This document shows positions 44,507 to 53,903 of a DNA stretch of 64,000 nucleotides, in pieces. Numbering within the stretch: the stretch's first letter is position 1; every line of letters begins with the position of its first letter. Both the position numbers and the translations under genes were made by a program. The stretch is from Betaproteobacteria bacterium HGW-Betaproteobacteria-3 (lineage in GTDB: Bacteria > Pseudomonadota > Gammaproteobacteria > Burkholderiales > Burkholderiaceae_C), in contig PHCI01000002.1 in the NCBI GenBank assembly GCA_002842205.1, forward strand, positions 310,001-374,000, read 5' to 3'. The notes under the pieces are model-generated. The model was not told the origin of the DNA. It made no database searches and saw only the letters and a program-made list of their open reading frames with translations.

Positions 44507-44791
44507 TTATTCGACCACATCGCCACGGGTCAGGTAGCGCGACAGGGCCACTGTCGAGGCGAATCCCAGCATGGCAATCACCAGCGCTGCCTCGAACAGC
44601 AGCGCTGTGTTCAGGCGGATACCCAACAGCACCACCAGAGCCACGACGTTGATGTACAGCGTATCAACGGCGAGGATGCGGTCGGTCGGGTGCGGTCCCC
44701 GCACCAGCCGCCAGGTGCACAGGATGATGGCCAGTGCGATCGCGCCGGCGGCGATGTCCAGTGCCCAGAGAAGGATCGGCGTTGTGGTCAT
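44507..44791 (-). CDS. mnhF: Monovalent cation/proton antiporter subunit F
   Basis: A 94-residue protein with three helices and the MnhF motif VRGPHPTDRILAVDTLYINVVALVV. The start overlaps the mnhE stop by four bases (ATGA). It is a small accessory subunit of the antiporter. Confidence 0.92.
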   Translation of the reverse strand: MTTTPILLWALDIAAGAIALAIILCTWRLVRGPHPTDRILAVDTLYINVVALVVLLGIRLNTALLFEAALVIAMLGFASTVALSRYLTRGDVVE

Positions 44792-45306
44792 GGGCGGTCT
44801 CCGTTCCCGGGGGGCGCGCTTTCAAAGATCGTCAGCAGCGGCAGCTCGTAGCGTGTCTTGATGTCGGTCGCCATCTGCGCCGGATCACTGCAGTCGAGCG
44901 CATGCACCAGGATGTGGCGACGCGCCTCGTCCACCGTGCACGAGACCGTTCCCGGTGTGGTGGTAATGATGCTGGCCAGCAGCGAGATGCCGGTCGGGTG
45001 GGTGAGCGCGAGCGGAACCGTCACCCACGCCGGCTTTGGCCGCGACAGGGGGCCCAGAACCAGCCTGGCCACTACGATGTTCGACACCACGATGTCCCAC
45101 AACACCACGCCCATCAGTCGCAGCGCCGGGGCCATGCGAATGCTGGCGTGTGCTGGCAGAAACCCGTGCAGCAGACGCGGCACCACCAGTCCGATGGCCA
45201 CCGCCGACAGCACGTGCACCGGTGCCAGCGTGTGCTGCAATAGCAGCCAGCTCGTGCCCAGCAGCAGCGAAAGCCACGGGTGACCCAACCATTGCGCCTT
45301 TTTCAT
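44788..45306 (-). CDS. mnhE: Monovalent cation/proton antiporter subunit E
   Basis: A 172-residue protein. Two or three N-terminal helices precede the MnhE core LTHPTGISLLASIITTTPGTVSCTVDEARRHILVHALD, whose TPGT motif is diagnostic, and a soluble C-terminal domain. The start codon at 45306 overlaps the mnhD stop by four bases. Open frame upstream in this register lies across mnhD and is not used. Confidence 0.93.
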   Translation of the reverse strand: MKKAQWLGHPWLSLLLGTSWLLLQHTLAPVHVLSAVAIGLVVPRLLHGFLPAHASIRMAPALRLMGVVLWDIVVSNIVVARLVLGPLSRPKPAWVTVPLALTHPTGISLLASIITTTPGTVSCTVDEARRHILVHALDCSDPAQMATDIKTRYELPLLTIFESAPPGNGDRP

Positions 45307-46949
45307 GGCTTGCCTCCAGGGGTCGGCAGGATCACCTCGCCCGCACCGGCGCGGTAGGGTCGCGTGGTCACAGCGGCCGCACCGCCGACCGGTCCGAGCA
45401 CGGCCTGGGCGTAACCTGCGCGGTCCGCCAGCTGGGCTGCCGCGGCGTCCGTGTAGCGCTTCATGGGCGATGCGGCCACCGCCAGCAGCAGGCTCAGCGC
45501 CAGCAGTCCCAGTGTGGCCGCCGTGAGGCGCCAGCTGCCACCGGCGTGCGCGGGCTTGCCATTGGCGGGCAGCACGTTCCAGAACAGGATGGCGCCCGCC
45601 CGGGCCAGGCCTATCAGCGTCAGGAATCCGGCGAGGAGTACCACGGTCCACACCCACGCCTGGGCGGGCGAGGGCGCCGAACTCTCCAGAATCATCAGCT
45701 TGCCCAGAAAGCCCGGCAGTGGCGGCAGTCCCGCAGCCGAGGCGGCGCCCAGCAGCGTCATCAGGCCCAGCATCACCGGCTGACCCACGGGGGCGGCCGG
45801 TTGCAACCGGTCGCCCGTGTCGCCGCGTTGCGAGGCCACCAGTTCCACCAGCAGAAACAGTGCCGCCACCACCAGCGTGCTGTGGACCATGTAGTACAGC
45901 GCCGCCGACATGGCTGCCGGTGTGAACAGGCCCACGCCGGCGAGGATGGTTCCGACCGATGCCACAGTGAGGTAGGCCACCAGCCGCGCCAGGCTATGGG
46001 CGGCGAGAGCGCCCATGACGCCCAGAGCCGTGGTCATGAGCGCCAACGGCAGCAGCCACGGTTGCGCAGCCAATGCCGCATGCCCGGCGCCGTCGCCCAG
46101 CATCACCGCGTGCACCCGGATGATGCTGTAGACACCCACCTTGGTCATGATGGCAAACAGCGCCGCCACCGGTGCGCTTGCGGCGGCGTAGGTGGCTGGC
46201 AGCCACAGATAGAGCGGCACGATGGCGGCTTTCAGCCCAAACACCACCAGCAGCACCATGGCCCCGGCTTTGAACAAGGCCGCTTCCTGCGGGCCGAGAT
46301 GCGCCACGCGCAGCGCGAGATCGGCCATGTTCAGGGTGCCTGTCAGCCCGTAAATGATGGCCAGACCGACGAGGAACAGCGCCGATGCAACCAGATTGAG
46401 AACCACATAGTGCAGGCCAGCCTTGAACCGGCCCTTGCCCTGGCCATGGAGCAGGAGCACGTAGGACGCAATCAGCAGCACCTCGAAGAACACAAACAGG
46501 TTGAACAGGTCGCCGGTGACAAACGCGCCAGACAGTCCCATCAGCTGGAAATGAAAAAGCGCGTGGAAGTGGCGTCCGTGCGCATCCCAGCCACAGGTCG
46601 CGTACCACAGCACGGGCAGGGCGATCGTCCACGTCAGCGCGAGCATCATCGCGCTCAGCCGGTCAACCACCAGCACGATGCCGAACGGCGCCGACCAGCC
46701 CCCCAGCGGGTAGACCGTCAACGCGCCAGCTGCGGCCTCGGTCATCAGCCGCCAGGCCAGCAGGGCGCCGAACGCCACCGACGCCAGGCTGACCCAACGC
46801 TGGCGCCGGATCTCGCGTCCGCCGTGGCTGGCCTGGCCGCCACCGTCGCCCATGAGCAGCAGCGCCACGGCCGTGAACAGCGGCAGCAGCACCGGCAGCA
46901 CCGGAAGATGCCGCGCAAACAGCGCGTCGAGCAGGTCGGCGACGTTCAT
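45303..46949 (-). CDS. mnhD: Monovalent cation/proton antiporter subunit D
   Basis: A 548-residue polytopic protein related to NuoM/NuoN, with about 14 hydrophobic segments. Key regions are HFHALFHFQLMGLSGAFVTGDLFNLFVFFE, with the conserved acidic residue, and KAAIVPLYLWLPATYAAASAPVAALFA, with the conserved Lys. It is one of the two proton-channel-like core subunits. It overlaps mnhC and mnhE by four bases each. Confidence 0.94.
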   Translation of the reverse strand: MNVADLLDALFARHLPVLPVLLPLFTAVALLLMGDGGGQASHGGREIRRQRWVSLASVAFGALLAWRLMTEAAAGALTVYPLGGWSAPFGIVLVVDRLSAMMLALTWTIALPVLWYATCGWDAHGRHFHALFHFQLMGLSGAFVTGDLFNLFVFFEVLLIASYVLLLHGQGKGRFKAGLHYVVLNLVASALFLVGLAIIYGLTGTLNMADLALRVAHLGPQEAALFKAGAMVLLVVFGLKAAIVPLYLWLPATYAAASAPVAALFAIMTKVGVYSIIRVHAVMLGDGAGHAALAAQPWLLPLALMTTALGVMGALAAHSLARLVAYLTVASVGTILAGVGLFTPAAMSAALYYMVHSTLVVAALFLLVELVASQRGDTGDRLQPAAPVGQPVMLGLMTLLGAASAAGLPPLPGFLGKLMILESSAPSPAQAWVWTVVLLAGFLTLIGLARAGAILFWNVLPANGKPAHAGGSWRLTAATLGLLALSLLLAVAASPMKRYTDAAAAQLADRAGYAQAVLGPVGGAAAVTTRPYRAGAGEVILPTPGGKP

Positions 46950-47311
46950 GGGGCGTCGTCCCTGGGGCGTGCCGGGCCGTGGCCGGGCTCGTGGCCGTCC
47001 ACATGGTCACTGCCCGTCTCATGGCGCGCGCGTAGCGCGAGTTCGATCACGAAACCGGTGGTGGCAAACCCGATCACGATCGCGGTGAGAACGAGCGCCT
47101 GCGGCAGCGGGTCGGCCACGCGCCCGGTGGACGACAGGATGGGTGCCGCGTCCTGCCACAGGCGGCCCATCGCGAAGATGAACACATTGACCGCATAGCC
47201 CAGCAGCGACAGGCCCAGCACGACCGGCCAGGTGCGTCCACGCAACACGAGGTAGATGCCGGTGGCGGTCACGGTGCCAATGCCCGTGGCGACGAGAAAT
47301 TCCATGCTCAT
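46946..47311 (-). CDS. mnhC: Monovalent cation/proton antiporter subunit C
   Basis: A 121-residue NuoK-like protein with three helices (GTVTATGIYLVLRG, LSLLGYAVNVFIFAMG, ALVLTAIVIGFATTGFVIEL). The last helix holds the conserved TAIVIG segment. The C-terminus adds a His/Asp-rich tail (DHVDGHEPGHG). It starts in a four-base ATGA overlap with the mnhA stop; a second in-frame Met at residue 3 could also be used. Confidence 0.93.
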   Translation of the reverse strand: MSMEFLVATGIGTVTATGIYLVLRGRTWPVVLGLSLLGYAVNVFIFAMGRLWQDAAPILSSTGRVADPLPQALVLTAIVIGFATTGFVIELALRARHETGSDHVDGHEPGHGPARPRDDAP

Positions 47312-50157
47312 ACGGGGTCCCCGCTCTTGCGTGGCGTCGGGCCGGTTTCCCGGGTTACCGCGCCCAGCGTGGACAGCGTGAGCAGCGTGGCCCCCACGAC
47401 GGTGATGTACACGCCCAGGTCAAACAGCGCCGCGGTGGCCAGTGGCAGCTCGCCCAGGACCGGCAGCACGGGATGGCCGTGGGTACTGGTGAGAAAGGGC
47501 TGGCCGAACACGAAGGCTCCGACGCCGGTCAGCCCGGCAATGCCCAGGCCGATCGCGATCCAGCGCGCGAAGCGGGCGCCGCCTCCGGCGCGCAAGAGTG
47601 CCTCGGTGCGTGTCTGCCCCATGGCCATGTACTGCAGCACCAGTGCGACTGCGGTGATCAGTCCGGCGATGAAGCCACCGCCTGGCATGTTGTGGCCGCG
47701 CATGAAGATGTAGACCGTGACGACCAGCGCCAAGGGCAGCACCACCCGTGCCGCGACCCGCAACATCAAAGGCTGCGTCGCGAAGGTCCAGGCCAGCCCC
47801 TGCGCGTCGGCGGTGGGCCGGCGCGTCCGCATGCCGTCCATCAGCGCCAGCACGCCGATGGCGGCAATGCCCAACACCGTGATTTCACCAAACGTGTCAT
47901 AGCCCCGGAAGTCCACCAGGATCACATTGACCACGTTGGTGCCGCCGCCCGCCACCGCCGAGTTGTTCAGGAAGTACCACGCAATCGAGTCGTGGTCGCG
48001 CGTGAGCATCACCCAGGCCAGCCAGGCCATTCCCGCGCCGCCCCCGGCGGCCAGCAACCCGTCGCGCAGCTTTCGTGGCCAGGTCGACTCGCGCGGCGAC
48101 TGTTGCGGCAGCAGTGCCAGGCCCATCAGCAGCAGCACGGTCGAGACGACCTCGACCGTGAGCTGCGTGAGGGCCAGATCCGGCGCTGAAAAACTGACAA
48201 ATGCAAATGCTGTCACCAGGCCGACCACGCCGATCACCACCACCGACTGGAAGCGGTCATGGTGGTGCAACGCCAGCCGCGCACAGGCCACGAGCAGCAG
48301 GAGCCACACCACCAGCGCCGACACGGTGACAGGCAGCTGCGCGCGGGAACCCGTGCCCAGCGCGCCACCCGCAATCACCGGGACGGCCGAGGCGGCGACT
48401 GTGGCCATCAGCATCCAGGCCGTGTAGCGCTGCAGGGACGCGTTCTCGAGCGCGTACGTGAGGCGACCGGCGCCGAAGAAAAGCCGGTCCATGCTGCGCG
48501 TGAAGAGATTCAGGCCCGTGGCCCAGCCAAACCAGCGCTCGGACTCGATACGGTGCAGTCGGCCGCCCCGCGCCAGCGTGAAATACAGCGCCACACCAGC
48601 CGCCAGCGCCAGTGCGCTGAGCAAGAGCGGCAAGTTGAAGCCGTGCCAGATCGCAAGGTGGAACTCTGGCGGCGCGTGGCCCAGCATTGCGGTGGAGGCG
48701 ACCAGAACCATCGGCCCGAGGATGAGCGCAGGCAACACGCCAACCGCCACGCACACGGCTGCCAGCAGGGCCACCGGCGCCTTCATGCCCAACGGTGGCT
48801 CGTGGGGATGGGCGTTGGGCATGTCGCGTGGCGCGCCGTTGAAGAACACGTCATGCACCAGCCGCGCCGAGTAGGCCACGCTGCACAGCGCCGCCAGCGT
48901 GGCCAGCGCGGGCACCAGCCAGCGCCAGCCGCCGGTCTGCACGAAGGCGACCGCTTCGGTCAGGAACATCTCCTTGGAAATGAAGCCGTTGAACAGCGGC
49001 ACGCCCGCCATCGCGGCCGCCGCCACCATGGCCAGCGTGGCCGTCCAGGGCATGAGCTGCCACAGGCCGCCCAGCTGGCGCATGTCGCGCGTGCCGGTTT
49101 CGTGGTCCACGATGCCGGCCAGCATGAACAGGGCTGCCTTGAAGCTGGCGTGGTTCAGGATGTGGAAGATTGCCGCCACCGCCGCCAGCGGGGAGCCCAG
49201 GCCGATCAGGAACGTGACCAACCCGAGGTGGCTGATGGTTGAGTAGGCCAGCAGCGCTTTCAGGTCGTGCTTGAAGATCGCAATGAAGGCCGCGAAGGCG
49301 ACGGTGACCAGCCCGGTGGTCGTCACGATGCCGATGAACAGGTCGGTGCCGCCGATCACCGGCGTCAGCCGCGCCAGCAGGAACAGGCCGGCCTTGACCA
49401 TGGTGGCCGAATGCAGGTAGGCCGAGACCGGCGTGGGTGCCGCCATAGCCTGGGGCAGCCAGAAGTGGAACGGGAACTGCGCGCTTTTGGTGAAGCAGCC
49501 AATCAGGATCAGGACCAGTGCGGCGGGGTAGCGCGGGTCGGCCTGGATGCGGGCACCCTGGTCGAGCATCTGCGTCAGCTCGTAGGTGCCCGCGATCTGG
49601 CCCAACAGCACAAAACCACCCAGCAGCGCCAGTCCACCGCCGCCGGTGATGGCCAGCGCCATGCGCGCACCGGCACGCGCATCGGCGCGGTGCTTCCAGA
49701 AACCCACCAGCAGGAACGACGAGATGCTGGTCAGCTCCCAGAACACCACGAGCAGGAGCAGATTGTCTGACAGCACGATGCCCAGCATCGCCGCCATGAA
49801 CAGCATCAGCGTGCTGTAGAACTTTCCGGGCGGGTCATCCTGGCCGAGATAGAAATGCGCGTACACGACGATCAGCAGGCCGATGCCCGTGATCAGCAAC
49901 GCGAACATCAGCGACAGCCCATCCAGCCGAAAGCCCAGGTTCAGTCCGACCTCCGGCACCCATGCCGTGAAGGTGCGGACCACGTCCCCGCCCATGACCG
50001 CAGGCGCATGCATGAGCAGCAGACCCAGGCTTGCAGACGTGATCAGGCCGGCGATCCACGCGGTTCGGCCGCGGTACGCGTTCGACGGCCGCGCACCGGA
50101 CCAGCCGGTGAGTGCCGTGCCCGCCAGAAGCGGCAAAAGGATGATCAGGAACAGCAA
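47308..50157 (-). CDS. mnhA: Monovalent cation/proton antiporter subunits A and B, fused
   Basis: A 949-residue protein, first gene of mnhACDEFG. The N-terminal two-thirds are NuoL-like (LGQDDPPGKFYSTLMLFMAAMLGIVLSDNLL, with SAQFPFHFWLPQAMAAPTPVSAYLHSATMVKAG as the proton-antiporter signature near residue 230). The DUF4040-type region follows near 600-670. A final MnhB-like domain (YIFMRGHNMPGGGFIAGLITA near residue 820) makes it the fused A/B form of group-2 Mrp systems. It drives Na+ or K+ export against protons for pH and salt control. Confidence 0.95.
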   Translation of the reverse strand: MLFLIILLPLLAGTALTGWSGARPSNAYRGRTAWIAGLITSASLGLLLMHAPAVMGGDVVRTFTAWVPEVGLNLGFRLDGLSLMFALLITGIGLLIVVYAHFYLGQDDPPGKFYSTLMLFMAAMLGIVLSDNLLLLVVFWELTSISSFLLVGFWKHRADARAGARMALAITGGGGLALLGGFVLLGQIAGTYELTQMLDQGARIQADPRYPAALVLILIGCFTKSAQFPFHFWLPQAMAAPTPVSAYLHSATMVKAGLFLLARLTPVIGGTDLFIGIVTTTGLVTVAFAAFIAIFKHDLKALLAYSTISHLGLVTFLIGLGSPLAAVAAIFHILNHASFKAALFMLAGIVDHETGTRDMRQLGGLWQLMPWTATLAMVAAAAMAGVPLFNGFISKEMFLTEAVAFVQTGGWRWLVPALATLAALCSVAYSARLVHDVFFNGAPRDMPNAHPHEPPLGMKAPVALLAAVCVAVGVLPALILGPMVLVASTAMLGHAPPEFHLAIWHGFNLPLLLSALALAAGVALYFTLARGGRLHRIESERWFGWATGLNLFTRSMDRLFFGAGRLTYALENASLQRYTAWMLMATVAASAVPVIAGGALGTGSRAQLPVTVSALVVWLLLLVACARLALHHHDRFQSVVVIGVVGLVTAFAFVSFSAPDLALTQLTVEVVSTVLLLMGLALLPQQSPRESTWPRKLRDGLLAAGGGAGMAWLAWVMLTRDHDSIAWYFLNNSAVAGGGTNVVNVILVDFRGYDTFGEITVLGIAAIGVLALMDGMRTRRPTADAQGLAWTFATQPLMLRVAARVVLPLALVVTVYIFMRGHNMPGGGFIAGLITAVALVLQYMAMGQTRTEALLRAGGGARFARWIAIGLGIAGLTGVGAFVFGQPFLTSTHGHPVLPVLGELPLATAALFDLGVYITVVGATLLTLSTLGAVTRETGPTPRKSGDPV

Positions 50158-50281
50158 GGGGATTTGGAGCGCAAAAAACCGAACATTCTAGGCAGCCGTG
50201 ACACCCCGACCTTACGTGTGGATTTTCCTTCGCGCTGCTCGCCCGCCCGCGTATCTCCGATGCGCGGCCGTGTCGCACGCA

Positions 50282-50887
50282 TCAATGCACACCGTCGCCA
50301 GGCCCGTGCGACATCAGTTTGTCGGTGTAGGCAATCGCCATCGCCGACAGCAGGAAAGTGATGTGGATGACGGTTTGTGCGATCAGCACCCGGTCGGTGT
50401 AGTTGTCCGCGTTGATGAAGGTCTTGAGCAGGTGGATCGAGCTGATGCCGATGATGGCGGTGGCCAGCTTGACCTTGAGCACCGAGGCGTTCACGTGGCT
50501 CAGCCATTCGGGCTGGTCGCGGTGGCCCTCCAGGTCCATGCGGCTCACAAAGGTTTCGAACCCGCCCACGATCACCATGATCAGCAGGTTGGAGATCATC
50601 ACCACGTCGATCAGGGCCAGCACCACCAGCATGATCACCGTCTCGTTCAGCGACGTGATGGGGGCGGTGGTCTTGTAGCCGATGCTGCTGATCAGCGCCT
50701 GCAGGGCGGTCTGGCTCCCAAAAGCCGCCTCGATCAGGTGCAGCAATTCCACCAGGAAATGCACCACGTACACGCCCTGTGCCAGGATCAGCCCCAGGTA
50801 CAGTGGCAACTGCAGCCAGCGGCTGGCGAAAATCAGCCGCGGCAGTGGGCGCAAAGGGGATGTTTTACTGGGGAGCGGGTCGGACAT
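50282..50887 (-). CDS. UPF0114 (TIGR00645, YqhA-like) membrane protein
   Basis: A 201-residue inner-membrane protein of unknown function. It has four hydrophobic segments: [66 protein letters not shown], and [20 protein letters not shown]. The phrases [23 protein letters not shown] and [10 protein letters not shown] are the family's recognition sequences. The start at 50887 gives MSDPLPSK; twenty earlier codons lack conservation. It sits alone behind the mnhA promoter region, in the same direction as mnh. Confidence 0.88.
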   Translation of the reverse strand: MSDPLPSKTSPLRPLPRLIFASRWLQLPLYLGLILAQGVYVVHFLVELLHLIEAAFGSQTALQALISSIGYKTTAPITSLNETVIMLVVLALIDVVMISNLLIMVIVGGFETFVSRMDLEGHRDQPEWLSHVNASVLKVKLATAIIGISSIHLLKTFINADNYTDRVLIAQTVIHITFLLSAMAIAYTDKLMSHGPGDGVH

Positions 50888-51062
50888 GGCTGGAAGGTGC
50901 GGTTGCGAGGAGTATCGCCGCGAATTGTAGGGGGAACCCCGGCGCAACCTGAATGGGTCATCTGGTTAAACTTGGGCGCAGTCAGTGGCCTGTAAGAGCC
51001 AGGCCCGACATTTCAGCACTGTCAAGACCCGCTTTCGGAATCAACCCTGAGGAGACAAGTCC

Positions 51063-53048
51063 ATGAGTGCCATCGAGTCTGTATTGGTCGAGAACCGTGT
51101 TTTCCCGCCGAGCGACGCCACGGTCAAGGCGGCGCGAATTTCCGGCATGGACGGCTACAACGCCCTGTGCGCCGCCGCCGAAAAGGACTTTGAAGGCTTC
51201 TGGGCCCAATTGGCCCGCGACCACGTGGTCTGGAACAAGCCCTTCACCCGCACACTGGACGAGTCCAACGCGCCGTTCTACCAATGGTTTGGCGACGGCG
51301 AACTCAACGCCAGCGCCAACTGCCTGGACAAGCACATCGGCACCCCGGTCGAGAACAAGACCGCCATCATTTTCGAAGCCGACGGCGGCGAAGTCACCAA
51401 GGTCAGCTACAAGGAACTGCTGGCGCGCGTGAGCCAGTTCGCCAACGCACTCAAGGCCCACGGCGTCCAGAAAGGCGACCGTGTGCTGGTCTACATGCCC
51501 ATGACGGTGGAGGGCGTGATTGCCATGCAGGCCTGCGCCCGCATTGGCGCCACCCACAGCGTGGTGTTCGGCGGCTTCAGTGCCAAGGCCCTGCAAGAGC
51601 GCATCCAGGACGCGGGCGCGGTCGCTGTGATCACCGCCAACTACCAGATGCGCGGCGGCAAGGAACTCCCGCTCAAGGCCATCGTGGACGAAGGCATCGC
51701 CATGGGCGGCTGCGAATCCATCAAGAACGTGTTCGTCTACCAGCGCACGCCCACCGCCTGCAACATGGTGGCGGGCCGCGACAAGACCTTTGCCGAAGCC
51801 ATGGCGGGCCAGAGCACCGACTGCCCGGCGGTGCCGGTGGGCGCCGAACACCCGCTGTTCATCCTCTACACCTCCGGCTCCACCGGCAAGCCCAAGGGCG
51901 TGCAGCATTCCACCGGCGGCTATCTGCTGTGGGCCAAGCTCACGATGGACTGGACGTTTGACCTGCAGCCCACAGACATCTTCTGGTGCACGGCCGACAT
52001 CGGCTGGATCACCGGGCACACCTACGTGGCCTACGGCCCGCTGGCGGCCGGTGCCACGCAGATCATCTTCGAGGGCGTGCCGACCTACCCCAACGCCGGG
52101 CGCTTCTGGCAGATGATCGAGCGCCACAAGTGCACCGTGTTCTACACCGCGCCCACGGCCATCCGTTCGCTGATCAAGGCGGCCGAGGCCGACGACAAGG
52201 TGCACCCGAAAAGCTCGGATCTGTCCAGCCTGCGCATCCTGGGTTCGGTGGGCGAGCCGATCAACCCCGAAGCCTGGATGTGGTACTACAAGCACGTGGG
52301 CGGTGAGCGCTGCCCGATCGTGGACACCTTCTGGCAGACCGAAACCGGTGGCCACATGATCACCCCGCTGCCGGGCGCCACGCCGCTGGTGCCGGGCTCG
52401 TGCACGCTGCCGCTGCCGGGCATCATGGCCGCCATTGTGGACGAGGTGGGCAACGACGTGCCCAACGGCTCGGGTGGCATGCTGGTCGTCAAGCGCCCCT
52501 GGCCATCAATGATTCGCACCATCTGGAACGACCCCGAACGGTTCAAGAAGAGCTATTTCCCCGAGGAAATGGGCGGCAGGCTCTATCTGGCCGGCGACGG
52601 TGCCGTGCGCAGTGCTGACCGCGGCTACTTCCGTATCACCGGCCGCATTGACGACGTGCTCAACGTCTCTGGCCACCGCATGGGCACGATGGAAATCGAG
52701 TCCGCGCTGGTGTCCAAGACCGACCTGGTGGCCGAAGCCGCCGTGGTGGGCCGTCCGGACGATCTGACGGGCGAGGCGATCTGCGCCTTTGTGGTGCTCA
52801 AGCGTCCGCTGCCCGCGGGCGACGAGGGCAAGCGGATCGCCAAGGAACTGCGTGACTGGGTGGCCAAGGAAATCGGCCCCATCGCCAAGCCCAAGGACAT
52901 CCGCTTCGGTGAGAATTTGCCCAAGACCCGCTCGGGCAAGATCATGCGCCGCCTGCTGCGATCAATTGCCAAGGGCGAGACGATTACCCAAGACATCAGC
53001 ACGCTGGAAAACCCGGCGATTCTGGGGCAGTTGGGTCAGGCGTACTGA
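51063..53048 (+). CDS. acs: Acetyl-CoA synthetase
   Basis: A 661-residue AMP-forming ligase that activates acetate. The ATP motif [50 protein letters not shown] (acetate pocket Trp region), and [22 protein letters not shown] are all present. The C-terminal Lys in [12 protein letters not shown] is the usual acetylation switch. GAGGAGACAAG precedes the ATG. The length is that of full Acs. It follows the UPF0114 gene divergently. Confidence 0.97.
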   Translation: MSAIESVLVENRVFPPSDATVKAARISGMDGYNALCAAAEKDFEGFWAQLARDHVVWNKPFTRTLDESNAPFYQWFGDGELNASANCLDKHIGTPVENKTAIIFEADGGEVTKVSYKELLARVSQFANALKAHGVQKGDRVLVYMPMTVEGVIAMQACARIGATHSVVFGGFSAKALQERIQDAGAVAVITANYQMRGGKELPLKAIVDEGIAMGGCESIKNVFVYQRTPTACNMVAGRDKTFAEAMAGQSTDCPAVPVGAEHPLFILYTSGSTGKPKGVQHSTGGYLLWAKLTMDWTFDLQPTDIFWCTADIGWITGHTYVAYGPLAAGATQIIFEGVPTYPNAGRFWQMIERHKCTVFYTAPTAIRSLIKAAEADDKVHPKSSDLSSLRILGSVGEPINPEAWMWYYKHVGGERCPIVDTFWQTETGGHMITPLPGATPLVPGSCTLPLPGIMAAIVDEVGNDVPNGSGGMLVVKRPWPSMIRTIWNDPERFKKSYFPEEMGGRLYLAGDGAVRSADRGYFRITGRIDDVLNVSGHRMGTMEIESALVSKTDLVAEAAVVGRPDDLTGEAICAFVVLKRPLPAGDEGKRIAKELRDWVAKEIGPIAKPKDIRFGENLPKTRSGKIMRRLLRSIAKGETITQDISTLENPAILGQLGQAY

Positions 53049-53088
53049 TCGGGGGAAGAGGCCAGAAGGGGGTGTGTATCGCGGCCCA

Positions 53089-53145
53089 GATTGCTACTGT
53101 ATAAGCAGCAAACTATGGCCATCTGGAGGGGGCTAAGGCCCTAAA
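53089..53145 (-). repeat. Dispersed repeat, copy I (intergenic, after acs)
   Basis: On the minus strand: TTTTAGGGCCTTAGCCCCCT, then CCAGATGGCCATAGTTTGCT, ending in ACAGTAGCAAT. It sits between the acs stop and the cytochrome terminator. Confidence 0.75.
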
Positions 53146-53162
53146 ACATTCAGAAACCACGA

Positions 53163-53196
53163 AAAAAATCCCGCTTCGGTGAAGCGGGCTTTTTTG
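53163..53196. terminator. Bidirectional rho-independent terminator
   Basis: An A run, then the 8-bp stem CCCGCTTC/GAAGCGGG with loop GGT, then CTTTTTTG. It separates convergent acs and the cytochrome gene, whose stop lies at 53214. Confidence 0.85.
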
Positions 53197-53213
53197 TGGC
53201 TGAAGCCAGGCGG

Positions 53214-53519
53214 TTACTTGACGCTCAGTACCCAGGCCGCGAGCTTCTTGGCTTCGGCTTCATTGACCTGCGCGTTGGCCGGCATGGGCACGGGACCCCA
53301 GACGCCGGCACCGCCCTTGAGGATCTTGGCGGCCAGTTTGTCCACGGCAGCGGCATCGCCCTTGTACTTGGCGGCCACGTCCTTGTAGGACGGGCCGACC
53401 AGCTTTTTGTCGGTGGCGTGGCAGGCCATGCAGTTCTTGGCGGTGGCCAGGGCCTGGTCGGCCATGGCGGGGGTGGCGAGTGCGGCGGTGGCGGCCAGGG
53501 CCAACAGGATGCGTTTCAT
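53214..53519 (-). CDS. Class I c-type cytochrome (c-551/c5-like)
   Basis: A 101-residue periplasmic electron carrier. The signal peptide (1-20, ending ATPAMA) is followed by DQALATAKNCMACHATDKKLVGPS, with the haem-binding CMACH, and the axial Met probably in WGPVPMPANAQ. It ends AAWVLSVK as usual for small cytochromes. It passes electrons between membrane complexes. It is alone; divergent from the Trp-rich small protein. Confidence 0.94.
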   Translation of the reverse strand: MKRILLALAATAALATPAMADQALATAKNCMACHATDKKLVGPSYKDVAAKYKGDAAAVDKLAAKILKGGAGVWGPVPMPANAQVNEAEAKKLAAWVLSVK

Positions 53520-53644
53520 GGTGTCCTCATCAAAAAGTCTTCCCGGCGGGCCGGGGGGTTGCGGTACAGTCTCTCAACGCCATTGTAGGGAATTGCGTTG
53601 ACCGCCATCGTGGCAGGGTTGCAGCGCAAGTCCGGGAGATCGTG

Positions 53645-53893
53645 ATGTATTTGCTGGGAATCGGAATCTTGCTCATGCTGCTCAAGTACCTGGAAATCGG
53701 GGCGGTGGCAACGTGGGACTGGATGTGGGTCCTGTCCCCGTTTGCGCTGGCCGCGATCTGGTGGGTCTGGGCCGATGCCAGTGGCTACACCAAGCGCAAG
53801 GCCATGCAGCGCATGGACAAGAAGCGGCTGGCGCGCATCAACCGCCAGAAAGAGGCCCTGGGCTTGGGTATCGTCAACAAAAAACGCCGCTGA
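53645..53893 (+). CDS. TIGR04438-type small Trp-rich protein
   Basis: An 82-residue protein. The N-terminus MYLLGIGILLMLLKYLEIG is hydrophobic and is followed by VATWDWMWVLSPFALAAIWWVWADASG, rich in Trp; the C-terminal half is basic (KRKAMQRMDKKRLARINRQKEALG). It matches the family named for high Trp content, found in Burkholderiales, with unknown function. Start 53645 is chosen because the signal-like segment begins there. Confidence 0.8.
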   Translation: MYLLGIGILLMLLKYLEIGAVATWDWMWVLSPFALAAIWWVWADASGYTKRKAMQRMDKKRLARINRQKEALGLGIVNKKRR

Positions 53894-53903
53894 GCGATGG
53901 CGT

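Noticed and set aside
45036-47198. 720-codon plus-strand open frame over mnhC, mnhD and mnhE
   Set aside because: The mnh genes with their four-base overlaps explain this region. The plus-strand product is low-complexity and motif-free.
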